A stretch of 20,710 nt of DNA from Methanobacteriota archaeon (GCA_003229935.1 QIGD01000004.1:1-20710), one strand, 5' to 3'; numbered from the stretch's first letter, positions 13,186 through 20,710 are shown. Notes: generated by a model not told the origin, from the letters alone. Translations and numbers: made by a program.

Positions 13186-13946
13186 TACCTACCATATCTC
13201 CTTTCTCTCTGTTGATATGTTCTTATTGCTCTAAGAAAATCAATCTTTCTAAAACTTGGCCAAAAGGTTTCACAAAAATATAACTCAGAGTAGGCACTCT
13301 GCCATAGCAGGAAGTCTGAGATGCGCTCCTCGCCAGAAGTTCTTATAATTAAATCAGGGTCTTTTACTCCACTGGTATAGAGGTGCCCTGAAACAAGCTT
13401 TTCATCTATATTCTCTATTTCGACCTCTCCAGCTTTTACCTTTACGGCAATCTTTTTTATTGCATCCACAAGCTCCTGCCTTCCTCCGTATGCCATTGCA
13501 ATATTAAGAAGAAGGTTTCTGTTGTTTTTTGTTTTTTCTTCAGCATATCTTATAGCCTTCAATACTCTATCTGGAAACTTTTCCAGCCGTCCTATTGCTT
13601 TAACTTTAACTTCATCTTTTCTGATTCTCTCATCTTCAGCTACCTTATAGAAATATTCCTCAAAAAGGTCAAATAGATAATTTATTTCCTTCTCACTACG
13701 GGAGAAGTTTTCTATGGAGAAGGCATAGGCAGTTATACTTTTAATTCCAAGCCAAATACACCACTCTATCACATCTTCAAGACGCTGTGCTCCCAGACGG
13801 TGCCCAAACCATGGAGGTTTTCCTATGGTTTTTGCCAGCCTTCTGTTCCCGTCCATTATTATTGCTATATGCTCTGGAATCTTTTCTACCTTCACCTGCT
13901 TTTCAAGAATGTATTGATATAGTGTATAGACTGGCTTAAGTATCAT
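13185..13946 (-). CDS. uppS: Cis-prenyltransferase (UppS/DHDDS family)
   Basis: Makes long cis-polyprenyl diphosphate from isopentenyl diphosphate; in archaea this yields the dolichol-type carrier used for N-glycan and cell-surface assembly at the membrane. Catalytic IIMDGNRRLAK (D32 with G-N-R-R) and the W46-F-G-H-R-L-G substrate loop lie near the N-terminus. AYAFSIENFSR, NIAMAYGGRQEL and LIIRTSGEERISDFLLWQ are the other family blocks, including the RTSGE/xRxSDFxLWQ site that binds isopentenyl diphosphate. The 253 residues fit the family. ATG 13946 overlaps the stop of the zinc-ribbon gene as ATGA. Confidence 0.95.
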   Translation of the reverse strand: MILKPVYTLYQYILEKQVKVEKIPEHIAIIMDGNRRLAKTIGKPPWFGHRLGAQRLEDVIEWCIWLGIKSITAYAFSIENFSRSEKEINYLFDLFEEYFYKVAEDERIRKDEVKVKAIGRLEKFPDRVLKAIRYAEEKTKNNRNLLLNIAMAYGGRQELVDAIKKIAVKVKAGEVEIENIDEKLVSGHLYTSGVKDPDLIIRTSGEERISDFLLWQSAYSELYFCETFWPSFRKIDFLRAIRTYQQRERRYGR

Positions 13947-14236
13947 AGCTTTCTCTTCTCCAGAAGTGCTCCACAGTTCCCGCAGAATTTTCCTGCACTT
14001 ATCACCTCTTCTTTACAGTTCGGACATATTAACTTCTCTGAGGCTTTGGCAGCCTTATCCCTCTTTTCTCTATTTTTGTTTAATATAAAAAGCAGCCCGA
14101 AAATTACCAGAGCTATGGCAAGGGCTGCAAAACCTAGTGTAATATATAAATGCTTCTCAATACAGGCAAAATAGAAGAAGGCTAATCCTAAAATTACTAT
14201 AAATAAACCTGCAACTTTAAAAGTTTTTCCTTCCAT
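13943..14236 (-). CDS. Two-span membrane protein with C-terminal zinc ribbon
   Basis: Protein of 97 residues. Two membrane segments (about 7-26 and 31-51) are followed by a basic linker and a zinc ribbon, CPNCKEEVISAGKFCGNCGA (about 71-90), with two CxxC knuckles. No catalytic motif is present and no specific family is recognised; such zinc-ribbon membrane proteins are widespread in archaea. It is first in an operon with the cis-prenyltransferase and the TRAM methyltransferase, each overlapping the next. The ribbon would face the cytoplasm if the short N-terminus is inside. Confidence 0.75.
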   Translation of the reverse strand: MEGKTFKVAGLFIVILGLAFFYFACIEKHLYITLGFAALAIALVIFGLLFILNKNREKRDKAAKASEKLICPNCKEEVISAGKFCGNCGALLEKRKL

Positions 14237-14260
14237 TCATTGGCAAATATGAACTCTGTT

Positions 14261-14271
14261 CTAATAAATTT
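14261..14271 (-). promoter_or_regulatory. TATA-like box of the zinc-ribbon/uppS/methyltransferase operon
   Basis: The minus strand reads AATTTATTAG centred about 30 bases before ATG 14236, consistent with a leaderless or nearly leaderless transcript. It lies in the 56-base gap after the phosphodiesterase stop. Confidence 0.45.
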
Positions 14272-14292
14272 TTCCTACATTTTATCATAGCA

Positions 14293-14790
14293 TTATTTTA
14301 GCAGTTCAAATTGCACTTCTCCTTCTTCCAAATCCAAAACTGCAAATGTGGCTTCACCTGTCAGGTAACCACACAATTCCCCAGGGTTTACGACAAGAGT
14401 ATTGCCTACTTTCTTTACATATTTTTCATGGGTATGCCCGGTAGCCACGAGGAAGTAGCGCTGGCTCTCTACAATTAAATCAAGAATTCTTCTGTCTGTG
14501 CCATGATAGAGTGCAATATTCTTTCCTGAAAACTCTGTTTCAAGAAAGTCATCAATTTCAGAGTTCAGCTCTCCTACCACCTTCCTCAGAAGTTGCCTTT
14601 CACCATCATTATTGCCAAATACAAATCTGACAGGTGCGTTCAGCTCTCCAAGCAATCGGGCAGAAAAAGGCGCAACTATATCTCCTGCATGAAGAACTAA
14701 GTCTATTTCGAGTTTATTCAACTTTTCCACTGCTTTTTTCAGAAGTTTCATGTTATCATGGGAATCTGAAAGTATTCCTATTTTTTTCAT
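14293..14790 (-). CDS. YfcE/MJ0936-type metallophosphodiesterase
   Basis: Small calcineurin-like phosphoesterase of 165 residues with the full metal site: D9 and H11 in ILSDSHDN, LVLHAGDIV, FVFGNNDGE, ALYHGTD and ATGHTHEKY. Characterised homologs (E. coli YfcE, Methanocaldococcus MJ0936) are Mn/Ni-dependent phosphodiesterases active on artificial substrates; the natural substrate is not known. Cytoplasmic. Divergent from ccdA across 53 bases, which must hold promoters for both. The start at ATG 14790 gives the family length. Confidence 0.9.
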   Translation of the reverse strand: MKKIGILSDSHDNMKLLKKAVEKLNKLEIDLVLHAGDIVAPFSARLLGELNAPVRFVFGNNDGERQLLRKVVGELNSEIDDFLETEFSGKNIALYHGTDRRILDLIVESQRYFLVATGHTHEKYVKKVGNTLVVNPGELCGYLTGEATFAVLDLEEGEVQFELLK

Positions 14791-14810
14791 GATGATACAT
14801 ATGTTGAATT

Positions 14811-14822
14811 ATTAATAAATTT
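14811..14822 (+). promoter_or_regulatory. TATA-like box between yfcE-like gene and ccdA
   Basis: ATTAATAAATTT is centred about 28 bases before ATG 14844, right for a leaderless ccdA transcript. The same AT-rich stretch could also serve the divergent phosphodiesterase gene. Confidence 0.4.
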
Positions 14823-14843
14823 TTTTGTGTAATAGGTGTAGGT

Positions 14844-15551
14844 ATGGATTTACAGCTTGTCTTTTTATCCTTTGTGGCGGGTATAGTTAGTGTTACTTCG
14901 CCTTGTGTTTTTCCTCTGATACCTATTGTTATGGCAGGGAGTACAGGTTCAAAGCTAAGACCTATTTTTATTGTTCTTGGAGTAGCTATTAGTTTTACTC
15001 TGATGGGAGTTATAATCTCTCAGGTTGGGGGTATGGCTGGAGCTAAAATAAGTAGTAGTCTCAGGATTGTGGGCATAGCTCTTATTATTATAATGGGATT
15101 TTTCCTTGTCTCTGATAAGCTCAACAATTATTTTATTATGTACTCTTCTGTTCTTCTGAATAAGTTAAATCTAGCTACCTCATCTGGAATGGGAGAAGGA
15201 TGGAGTGGTGCCCTAATTCTCGGTACATCTCTCGGAGTTGTATGGATCCCATGCGTTGGCCCTGTTCTTGGCACTGTGCTCACAGCAGTTGCCCTGAAAG
15301 GACAGGTTCTCGTTGGTGGGTTGTCTCTTTTCCTTTATTCTATCGGTATTGGAATACCTATGCTGGCAGTGGCTTATCTCGGTAAGTATGCAACCTCAAG
15401 GATAGAAGGCATCAGCAAATATAACAAGAGTATAAAGAAGGTGGCAGGAATAATAATTATAATTATGGGTATTGCTTTCTACTTTGGAATTGAGCTGAGG
15501 ATAGAGGCAATCCTTGCTCCTTATTTCCCGGAATTTGGGCTCGGGCTATGA
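14844..15551 (+). CDS. ccdA: CcdA/DsbD-type thiol-reductant membrane transporter
   Basis: Six-span protein of 235 residues that carries reducing equivalents from cytoplasmic thioredoxin across the membrane, used for cytochrome c maturation or repair of extracytoplasmic disulfides. The paired cysteines are C21 in VTSPCVFPLIP (TM1) and C137 in VVWIPCVGPVLG (TM4), each followed by the proline-rich signature. The two inverted three-helix halves are evident. No thioredoxin-like partner or ccm genes are nearby, so the acceptor is unknown. The next gene starts 8 bases after its stop, so the two are cotranscribed. Confidence 0.9.
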   Translation: MDLQLVFLSFVAGIVSVTSPCVFPLIPIVMAGSTGSKLRPIFIVLGVAISFTLMGVIISQVGGMAGAKISSSLRIVGIALIIIMGFFLVSDKLNNYFIMYSSVLLNKLNLATSSGMGEGWSGALILGTSLGVVWIPCVGPVLGTVLTAVALKGQVLVGGLSLFLYSIGIGIPMLAVAYLGKYATSRIEGISKYNKSIKKVAGIIIIIMGIAFYFGIELRIEAILAPYFPEFGLGL

Positions 15552-15559
15552 GGTAGAAA

Positions 15560-15949
15560 ATGAGTTTAAGTGAGGATATACTGAAGGAGCTTGAGAGTCT
15601 CGCCAGAGAGAAAAAGATTAGGCATTACAGAGATTATGTCTCTGCCTCACTTTTTTCTAAAGCAGAAAATTATAAGGCTATCGAACAGCATATTGAAGAG
15701 AAGCTTGGAAAGCTCTCTGGTGAAGGTGAAGTTATAGCTATCAAAATCGATTCTGGAAAAGTGATTGATACTGGTAAAGAGAGTTTTTTAATTTTAAGGG
15801 GAAGAATTTTTGAATATTATCAATATAAAGAGATGGTTTCCCTATTTCTGAGATTATACCATATAAAAGATAGAGTAACAGAAAGAGACTGGATTGCATT
15901 ATATATCGACGAAAATCCCTCCACACCCTGGTGGAGCGAGAATAGGTAA
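15560..15949 (+). CDS. Uncharacterised 129-residue cytoplasmic protein
   Basis: I do not recognise the family. The protein is charged, begins with a helix (SEDILKELESLAREKK), has a mixed middle with VIAIKIDSGKVIDTGKESFL, and ends in an aromatic, Trp-rich tail (DENPSTPWWSENR). No membrane segment, no cysteine and no nucleotide-binding motif. It lies 8 bases after ccdA in the same direction, which suggests co-expression. The middle part could be a small alpha/beta domain. A clear gene by coding potential, with function unknown. Confidence 0.7.
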   Translation: MSLSEDILKELESLAREKKIRHYRDYVSASLFSKAENYKAIEQHIEEKLGKLSGEGEVIAIKIDSGKVIDTGKESFLILRGRIFEYYQYKEMVSLFLRLYHIKDRVTERDWIALYIDENPSTPWWSENR

Positions 15950-15987
15950 AGCAAAATTTTATATTCTCTCAAATCAAGCACAGGAGC

Positions 15988-17166
15988 ATGCAGGAGTTCA
16001 TTGAAAAGGATAGGAAGTATGTAGCCCAGACATATTCAAGACTTCCAGTAGTTTTTAAAGAGGGTAGAGGTGTTATTCTCAGGGATATAGAAGATAAAGA
16101 GTATATAGACTGTATAGCTGGAATAGCTGTATTGAATCTGGGACATTCTCATCCGAGAATTGTTGAAGCCATAGCTGACCAGGCATCCCGACTGATGCAC
16201 ACTTCAAACTTATATTATATTGAAAATCAGATTTCTCTTGCTGAAAGGCTCTATAAGCTCTCTGGAGGTTACAGTAGCTTTTTCTGTAATTCAGGTGCTG
16301 AAGCAGTGGAATCTGCTTTAAAGCTGACAAGAAAATACAGTGGCAGAAAGGAGATAATAGCCATGAAAAACTCCTTTCATGGAAGGACTTTAGGAGCACT
16401 TTCAGCAACAGGACAGGAAAAGTATAAAAGAGATTTTGAGCCTCTCCTGCAGTGGTTCAAACACATAGAGTATGGTAGCCTTACAGCCTTAGAAAAAGCT
16501 GTTTCTGGTGATACAGGTGCTGTTATTCTTGAACCGATTCAAGGTGAGGGTGGAATAATTGTGCCTCCCAGTGACTACTTAAGAGGAGTCAGGGAAATCT
16601 GCGAGGATAAAGATGTTCTTCTGATTTTTGATGAGGTTCAGACAGGTATGGGTAGAGTAGGAGAGTTCTTTGCCTGGCAGCATTTCGAAGTTAAGCCTGA
16701 TATATTCACTCTGGCAAAGGCTCTCGGTTCAGGCTTACCAATAGGTGCCATGCTTGCAAAAGCTGAGGTTATGGAGGCCTTTAAGCCTGGGGACCATGCT
16801 TCCACATTCGGAGGAAATCCTTTTGCCACAAGAGTTGCGGGAGAAACTGTGGATGTACTCCATGATGAGAAACTTATAGGGGCGAGCAAAAGGCTGGGAA
16901 AATATTTCATGAAAAGGCTTGAAGAACTAAAGGAGAAGCACAGGCTGGTTAAAGAAGTTCGTGGCAGAGGTATGATGATTGGTCTGGAGCTTAATAGAAG
17001 TTGCCAAGGTATTGTAAATCAGGGAATGAAACTTGGGCTGCTTCTCAACTGTATTCATGACACAACACTGAGGTTCACTCCACCTCTTGTGATCACAGAG
17101 GTTCAGATAGACGTGGTTATAGATAAGCTTGATACCATCTTGGGAGAAATTGAACATGAAGCTTGA
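15988..17166 (+). CDS. argD: Acetylornithine-type aminotransferase (class III, ArgD/LysJ)
   Basis: PLP enzyme of 392 residues, acting on N-acetylornithine in arginine synthesis or on the LysW-linked analogue in lysine synthesis. Motifs: GIAVLNLGHSHP near 45-56, FFCNSGAEAVESALKL (98-113), NSFHGRTLGALSATG (128-142), LEPIQGEGG (181-189), FDEVQTGMGR (214-223, D215 contacts the PLP ring nitrogen), K244 in TLAKALGSGLPIGA as the Schiff-base lysine, and STFGGNPFA. No other arg or lys gene is adjacent, so the pathway is not settled. The start at ATG 15988 has AGGAG only one base upstream, and TTTTATAT at 15957-15964 lies about 28 bases away, so a leaderless start is more likely. hisC overlaps its 3' end. 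Confidence 0.9.
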   Translation: MQEFIEKDRKYVAQTYSRLPVVFKEGRGVILRDIEDKEYIDCIAGIAVLNLGHSHPRIVEAIADQASRLMHTSNLYYIENQISLAERLYKLSGGYSSFFCNSGAEAVESALKLTRKYSGRKEIIAMKNSFHGRTLGALSATGQEKYKRDFEPLLQWFKHIEYGSLTALEKAVSGDTGAVILEPIQGEGGIIVPPSDYLRGVREICEDKDVLLIFDEVQTGMGRVGEFFAWQHFEVKPDIFTLAKALGSGLPIGAMLAKAEVMEAFKPGDHASTFGGNPFATRVAGETVDVLHDEKLIGASKRLGKYFMKRLEELKEKHRLVKEVRGRGMMIGLELNRSCQGIVNQGMKLGLLLNCIHDTTLRFTPPLVITEVQIDVVIDKLDTILGEIEHEA

Positions 17167-18244
17167 AAAATTTGTAAAGAAGAGTATATCTAACGTTCCT
17201 CTCTATGTATCAGGAAAGACTATTGAGGAGATTGCCAGTATCTATGGCATAGAGGTTGATAATATAATCAGACTCGCCTCAAATGAAAATCCTCTGGGCC
17301 CTTCTCCAGCTGCTCTGGAGGCTGCAGAGGAGGCTTTGAAGGTATCTCACCTCTACCCAGACCCAGAGGCTAAAGATTTATGCTCTGCTCTTAAGGAGTA
17401 TATGAATATAAATTCTGAGATTGTTGTGGGTAATGGGAGTGATGATGTCCTTGAGCAGATTGTTAAGATATTTGTTGAATATGGAAATTCTGCTTTAATT
17501 GCTGTACCTACCTTCTCCTACTATAGCATTCTTGTGAAGATGTACGGCGGCATTCCATATAATATACCCCTTAAGAAGGGTAAGAATAGCTTCTCATTTG
17601 ATGTGAATAGTATTTTAAATTCTGTAGAATCTAAAACAAAACTGATTTTCATCTGTTCTCCAAACAACCCAACAGGAAACTCAATCTCTGAAAGTGAGCT
17701 GGAAGAGATTCTTGAAACTGAAAAAGTTGTTGTGCTTGATGAAGCTTATAAGGAGTTTAGTGAAAGTTCTATGGCTGAACTGACTGAAACTTATTCCAAC
17801 CTTGTAGTTACAGGAACATTTTCTAAGGCCTTTGGTCTTGCAGGACTAAGAGCTGGTTACTGTGCCTGTAACACTGCTTTGAAGGAATTGATACTTAAGG
17901 TAAAGCAGCCATTCAATGTTTCTTTTGTAGCTCAGAATGCTGCCCTTGCAGCTTTGAAGGATGTGGAGCATCTTGAGAGAAGTGTAAAGCTTGCAAGAAA
18001 TGGCAGGGAATATATTATAAAAAGGGCAAGAGGCCTGGGCTTAAAAGCATATGATTCTCAAGGCAACTTTGTGCTGATTAAAGTAGAAGGAAAGCCTGAA
18101 ATTGTGGAGGACCTGTTCAGAAAAGGAATTATAGTCAGGGGCTGTGGCTCTTTCCCTGGATTAAGTGAGGAATACTTCAGAGTTAGTGTTGGTCTTGAAG
18201 ATGAAAATAAAATGTTTGTGGATAGTCTGAGAGAAATTGTTTAG
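17156..18244 (+). CDS. hisC: Histidinol-phosphate aminotransferase
   Basis: Class I/II PLP enzyme of 362 residues, converting imidazole-acetol phosphate and glutamate to histidinol phosphate in histidine synthesis. LASNENPLGPSP (40-51), LYPDP (66-70), VGNGSDDVLE (91-100), CSPNNPTGN (167-175), VLDEAYKEF (193-201) and TGTFSKAFGLAGLRAGY (219-235, with K224 as the PLP lysine) are all typical of HisC. ATG 17156 has GGGAGAAAT (17141-17149) at suitable distance and overlaps the argD stop by 11 bases; a longer frame from 17129 lies wholly inside argD. HisC and ArgD relatives are sometimes promiscuous, and joint control here would link two amino-acid pathways. The TAG stop touches the convergent tRNA. 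Confidence 0.93.
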   Translation: MKLEKFVKKSISNVPLYVSGKTIEEIASIYGIEVDNIIRLASNENPLGPSPAALEAAEEALKVSHLYPDPEAKDLCSALKEYMNINSEIVVGNGSDDVLEQIVKIFVEYGNSALIAVPTFSYYSILVKMYGGIPYNIPLKKGKNSFSFDVNSILNSVESKTKLIFICSPNNPTGNSISESELEEILETEKVVVLDEAYKEFSESSMAELTETYSNLVVTGTFSKAFGLAGLRAGYCACNTALKELILKVKQPFNVSFVAQNAALAALKDVEHLERSVKLARNGREYIIKRARGLGLKAYDSQGNFVLIKVEGKPEIVEDLFRKGIIVRGCGSFPGLSEEYFRVSVGLEDENKMFVDSLREIV

Positions 18245-18318
18245 TGGGCGAGGAGAGATTCGAACTCTCGACCTGCGGTGTGTGAGACCGCCGTCATAAC
18301 CAACTAGACCACCCGCCC
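18245..18318 (-). tRNA. tRNA-Val (anticodon CAC)
   Basis: On the minus strand, a 74-base cloverleaf. The acceptor stem is GGGCGGG with CTCGCCC (one G-T pair), the D-arm has GGTCTAGTTGGTTATGA, the anticodon stem-loop is GCGGT-CTCACAC-ACCGC giving CAC, and the T-arm is GAGAGTTCGAATCTCTC with GTTCGAATC. The discriminator base is A, and CCA is not encoded (CTA follows). No intron is present. The 3' end lies next to the stop codon of the convergent hisC with no base between. Confidence 0.95.
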
Positions 18319-18413
18319 TGAAACAGAATTTGAACCAAGAATAGCAACATATTGAATTATTGAATGAGCTTTCTTTTAACAACAAGAGAATTTGGAGAGT
18401 AACAGAATTATCC

Positions 18414-18905
18414 TTAGAGGTTGAGAAGGGCTATCCTCTCAATAATTATATTCTTTATAGCTTCTCTCATCTCATCAAAACTTCCTGCACCTAATGCTTC
18501 AAGTTCCCTCTCATTTATATTGAAAAGTTTTTTGAGATAATCTAGTTTCTCAGGAGTTATCTCCAGCACTTTTTTACATTCTCTGCATTTATATTGCCTG
18601 ATAAATTCCTCTGGGAACATCTCAGCAATCACAACGACATCTCTGGTATTATCAACACCTAGCCTGTCAATAGCAACATTTATCTGGCGCTGGGCAGAAG
18701 CTCTTATAAGAACCTCAATCTGCTTATTACGAGATATATTGTAGCTATTACTGAAAGCTCTGTGTGCTTGGGCAATTGCAAAGGCAATATGCTCCTCGCC
18801 TGCAACAGCTCTGGCATCAGAAATCTGGATTTCTGGCAGGTTCGCAAGAGCTTCGTGACCAACAGCTTCTTCACACTTCAAAGCAAAGAACTTCATAATG
18901 TTCAT
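18414..18905 (-). CDS. cgi121: Cgi121-like KEOPS complex subunit
   Basis: Protein of 163 residues matching Cgi121/TPRKB, the KEOPS subunit that binds the tRNA CCA end and the Bud32 kinase during t6A synthesis at A37. The family core is clear: DARAVAGEEHIAFAIAQAHR, AFSNSYNISRNKQIEVLIRA, SAQRQINVAIDRLGV (residues about 30-85), then a strand VVVIAEM. After this the protein has CREC (C107, C110) and a helical tail to the C-terminus. Only two cysteines are present in that tail, so a zinc site would need partners. Its start overlaps the end of the AAA+ gene (ATGA); a second ATG three codons later is a possible start. No other KEOPS gene is in the window. Confidence 0.8.
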   Translation of the reverse strand: MNIMKFFALKCEEAVGHEALANLPEIQISDARAVAGEEHIAFAIAQAHRAFSNSYNISRNKQIEVLIRASAQRQINVAIDRLGVDNTRDVVVIAEMFPEEFIRQYKCRECKKVLEITPEKLDYLKKLFNINERELEALGAGSFDEMREAIKNIIIERIALLNL

Positions 18906-20041
18906 GTGTAGAGCATTTCGTTAACTTTTTGATTATTTTCAAGCTGCTTGAGAGCATAATCCAGATGCTTCTTTGTTACAGTCTTACTTTCATCCAGTAT
19001 AGCTCTATGTAGAGAAACTTTTAGAAGCTTATCCTTCAAATCCCTACCTGAGAAGCCCTTTGTCTTTTGTGAGTACTTTTTGAGATTGGCTTTGAGTTTC
19101 AGGGGTAGTTTTGCAGAATAGAACTTAAGGATTTCAAGGCGTTCTTTTTCTCCTGGAAGTTCAAAGGAAAGTTCTTCTTCAAACCTTGACCTGAGAGCTC
19201 TGTCAAGCATGACAGGATTATTTGTGGCAGCTATAGTCACAATACCAACGTTGTCGTTTATACCCTCCAGTTCAGTCAGGAGAGCATTTACTATCTCACT
19301 CACATCACCTCGCACACTCTGATAACTTCTGTCGAGGCCCACTGCATCAAGTTCATCAATAAATATTATAGAAGGAGAAGAGTTTAGTGCAGCACTGTAT
19401 AACTCGTGAATCCTCTTGCTTCCATCACCAACATACTCACCTATGAGTTCAGTTGCTCTTATCATAAATAGATTCGCTGATGTTTCTGAGGCCAGAGCCT
19501 TGGCAGTCATGGTTTTGCCAGTTCCGGGAGGGCCATAGAAAAGTACATTTCTGGGTGCCCAGTACCCGAATTTCTCAGGCTCCTGAAGATACTGCATTAT
19601 AATTTTGCATTTATCCTTTATCTTTACATGGCCTATAACATCGCTGAATTTCACACCATAATCTAACTTACCCTCTCCATCGTTCTTTTCAAGGGAAATC
19701 CGCGTGTTTTCTGTTATCATCACATCCCCGGCAGGCAGAACCTTTATAACACGAAACGCAAAGTCGGGAATTAACCTCTGGTCGAAGAGAAAGTCACCAT
19801 TCTTTATAGTCGCTCCCATCCACTGTTCTTTGGCATAGATTTCAAAAAGCTTCTCATCACTAACATTTACAGGATAATTCCTTGAGAAATCCTTTAGTGG
19901 GTAGCCAGCTGGCTTCAATTTTAAAAATCTGGCAGGCCTAGCCTCTGTATAACTTCCTACTCTCTGCTCCGCTTCTCTTGTTTTGGCTATTAACCATTCA
20001 TCTAGGAAAGTTTGAATATGACTACCTCCATTAACATACAT
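18902..20041 (-). CDS. Single-domain AAA+ ATPase
   Basis: Protein of 379 residues. The N-terminal part (1-130) has no clear family but includes a small beta-rich section with FAFRVIKVLPAGDVMITENT, reminiscent of an OB or coil-like adaptor. The AAA module follows: Walker A GPPGTGKT (170-177), pore-loop region LIGEYVGDG (199-207), Walker B IIFIDELD (225-232), sensor AATNNP (271-276) and likely arginine fingers R284/R286 in LRSRFEE, then a C-terminal lid with SGRDLKDKLLK. The closest sense is proteasome-regulatory/Cdc48/FtsH-type unfoldases or the archaeal AAA group without a protease. It has no transmembrane segment. It is cotranscribed with the Cgi121-like gene by a four-base overlap, which hints at a shared process. 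Confidence 0.85.
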   Translation of the reverse strand: MYVNGGSHIQTFLDEWLIAKTREAEQRVGSYTEARPARFLKLKPAGYPLKDFSRNYPVNVSDEKLFEIYAKEQWMGATIKNGDFLFDQRLIPDFAFRVIKVLPAGDVMITENTRISLEKNDGEGKLDYGVKFSDVIGHVKIKDKCKIIMQYLQEPEKFGYWAPRNVLFYGPPGTGKTMTAKALASETSANLFMIRATELIGEYVGDGSKRIHELYSAALNSSPSIIFIDELDAVGLDRSYQSVRGDVSEIVNALLTELEGINDNVGIVTIAATNNPVMLDRALRSRFEEELSFELPGEKERLEILKFYSAKLPLKLKANLKKYSQKTKGFSGRDLKDKLLKVSLHRAILDESKTVTKKHLDYALKQLENNQKVNEMLYT

Positions 20042-20091
20042 AATTTTAAGGTTAATGTCGGCAACAAAAATTGATAGGCTATGAGTATGAT

Positions 20092-20120
20092 TAAAAAGCC
20101 AGACAAAGCCAGGCTTTTTA
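20092..20120. terminator. Hairpin with T-tract between AAA+ gene and transposase remnant
   Basis: TAAAAAGCC (20092-20100) pairs with GGCTTTTTA (20112-20120), a 9-bp stem around 11 bases. It lies upstream of the AAA+ gene start and could end transcription from the right or mark an element edge. The rest of 20121-20280 is AT-rich and holds nothing I can name. Confidence 0.35.
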
Positions 20121-20279
20121 TAGTTTTTATGTTAAACTGGATTTATGCTAAGATAATCAGATAAATCTGGCAAAACAATGGTAACAGTTATTTTAAAAAG
20201 GAAATACTTGATTTTGGTTTTACCAGTTATTATAAACGAGAAATATAGAGGAATCTCAAGAAATACTATATATATTTCA

Positions 20280-20710
20280 CAAATATAACTCTAATAACAG
20301 GATTGTAAAAGATTTTGTTGAGACCTGCTGGATGGTGGCTATGATTCCTATGTAAATCATGCTGACATATGGTACCATCTGGGTGCCACACCAAGGATAT
20401 ACAATAGGGAGAGTGCAGCTATAAATAACGAGGGCACTGTGGAGAGAATCGACCATTGGGTGAATAAGAAATGGAAGCAAGGTGGTAATATCCACATGCC
20501 CTTAATGGATAAACTGAGATTCCTATATCGGCATGGAAAGGCAGAACAGGTGGGTGCTTATTTCAGGAACCAGAACCTTCAGGATGATAATTTCGATGAG
20601 TCATATAAAGAAAGAAGCGAATGCGAAAGGATTAACGATTATATCAAAGACACTGTAAAGTTCAATGTGAAAGGGATACCCAATGATTCAAAGGAACTTT
20701 ACAGTAAACT
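20280..20710 (+). pseudogene. Partial DDE transposase, frameshifted, runs off the window
   Basis: From 20322 the frame reads DLLDGGYDSYVNHADIWYHL, GATPRIYNRESAAINNEGTV, then WVNKKWKQGG, YRHGKAEQVGAYFRNQNL, YKERSECERINDYIKDTVKF and VKGIPNDSKELYSK to the last base. The DxGYDS strand and the late NQ/ECERxNxxIKD block are like archaeal DDE transposases of methanogen ISs, as far as memory allows. RIVKDFVETC sits just upstream in another frame, and an in-frame TGA at 20319-20321 separates the two, so a frameshift or deletion has hit the gene. The N-terminal part is missing or unrecognisable. No terminal repeat is visible. Confidence 0.6.

Noticed and set aside
16638..17157. Minus-strand frames opposite the aminotransferase gene
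   Set aside because: They are mirror frames of argD, whose PLP motifs are all intact.
18107..18245. Integration of a genetic element in the tRNA-Val gene
   Set aside because: The tRNA is complete, no duplicated 3' end is seen in the window, and both flanks are ordinary genes.
18161..18385. A 74-codon minus-strand frame across the tRNA
   Set aside because: It runs through the tRNA-Val gene and the end of hisC; the tRNA cloverleaf explains the sequence.

Overview
The window looks like chromosomal DNA from an AT-rich euryarchaeon. RadB (a euryarchaeal RecA paralog), an ADP-dependent sugar kinase, a Cgi121-type KEOPS subunit, an archaeal-length FKBP prolyl isomerase, a DUF293/CBS regulator, a cis-prenyltransferase next to a TRAM methyltransferase, and TATA-like boxes about 25-30 bases before several start codons all point that way. 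A transposase fragment at the right edge resembles those of methanogenic archaea as I remember them. I cannot name the genus.

Layout: 1-1010 holds the right end of an IS200/IS605-type element directly in front of an HTH-CBS regulator. 1093-1942 is an MntA/HepT-like pair whose HepT half is broken. 2078-4044 (minus) is a tight ferredoxin-radB-DUF362 operon, followed by an AhbD-like radical SAM gene (4104-5174, minus). 5355-7154 is an accessory island: an intact MntA/HepT-like pair, a divergent rhomboid-like membrane protein 25 bases behind it, and a fragment of a type I restriction specificity subunit. 7231-9033 (minus) is a B3/B4-domain protein joined to an ADP-dependent kinase.

9122-11204 is the most unusual part. 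The two halves of one FKBP prolyl isomerase gene lie about 1.6 kb apart. Between them sit an AbrB-like small protein, a duplicated 31-bp inverted-repeat unit, an MNT-nucleotidyltransferase remnant behind an unidentified reading frame, an IS200/IS605-type remnant, and the first 41 residues of what looks like a tyrosine recombinase reading away from the right FKBP half. My interpretation is an old integrated element that split the FKBP gene and was then cut by an IS605-like insertion.

11201-18318 is mostly housekeeping: tatC (its start overlaps the end of the FKBP 3' half), then on the minus strand a TRAM/[4Fe-4S] uracil-C5 methyltransferase, a cis-prenyltransferase, a zinc-ribbon membrane protein and a YfcE/MJ0936-like phosphodiesterase; on the plus strand ccdA, an unknown 129-residue protein, an acetylornithine-type aminotransferase and hisC, whose stop codon touches the 3' end of a convergent tRNA-Val(CAC). 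18414-20041 (minus) couples a Cgi121-like KEOPS subunit to a single-domain AAA+ ATPase. The right edge holds a partial, frameshifted transposase. No CRISPR array or rRNA was seen.
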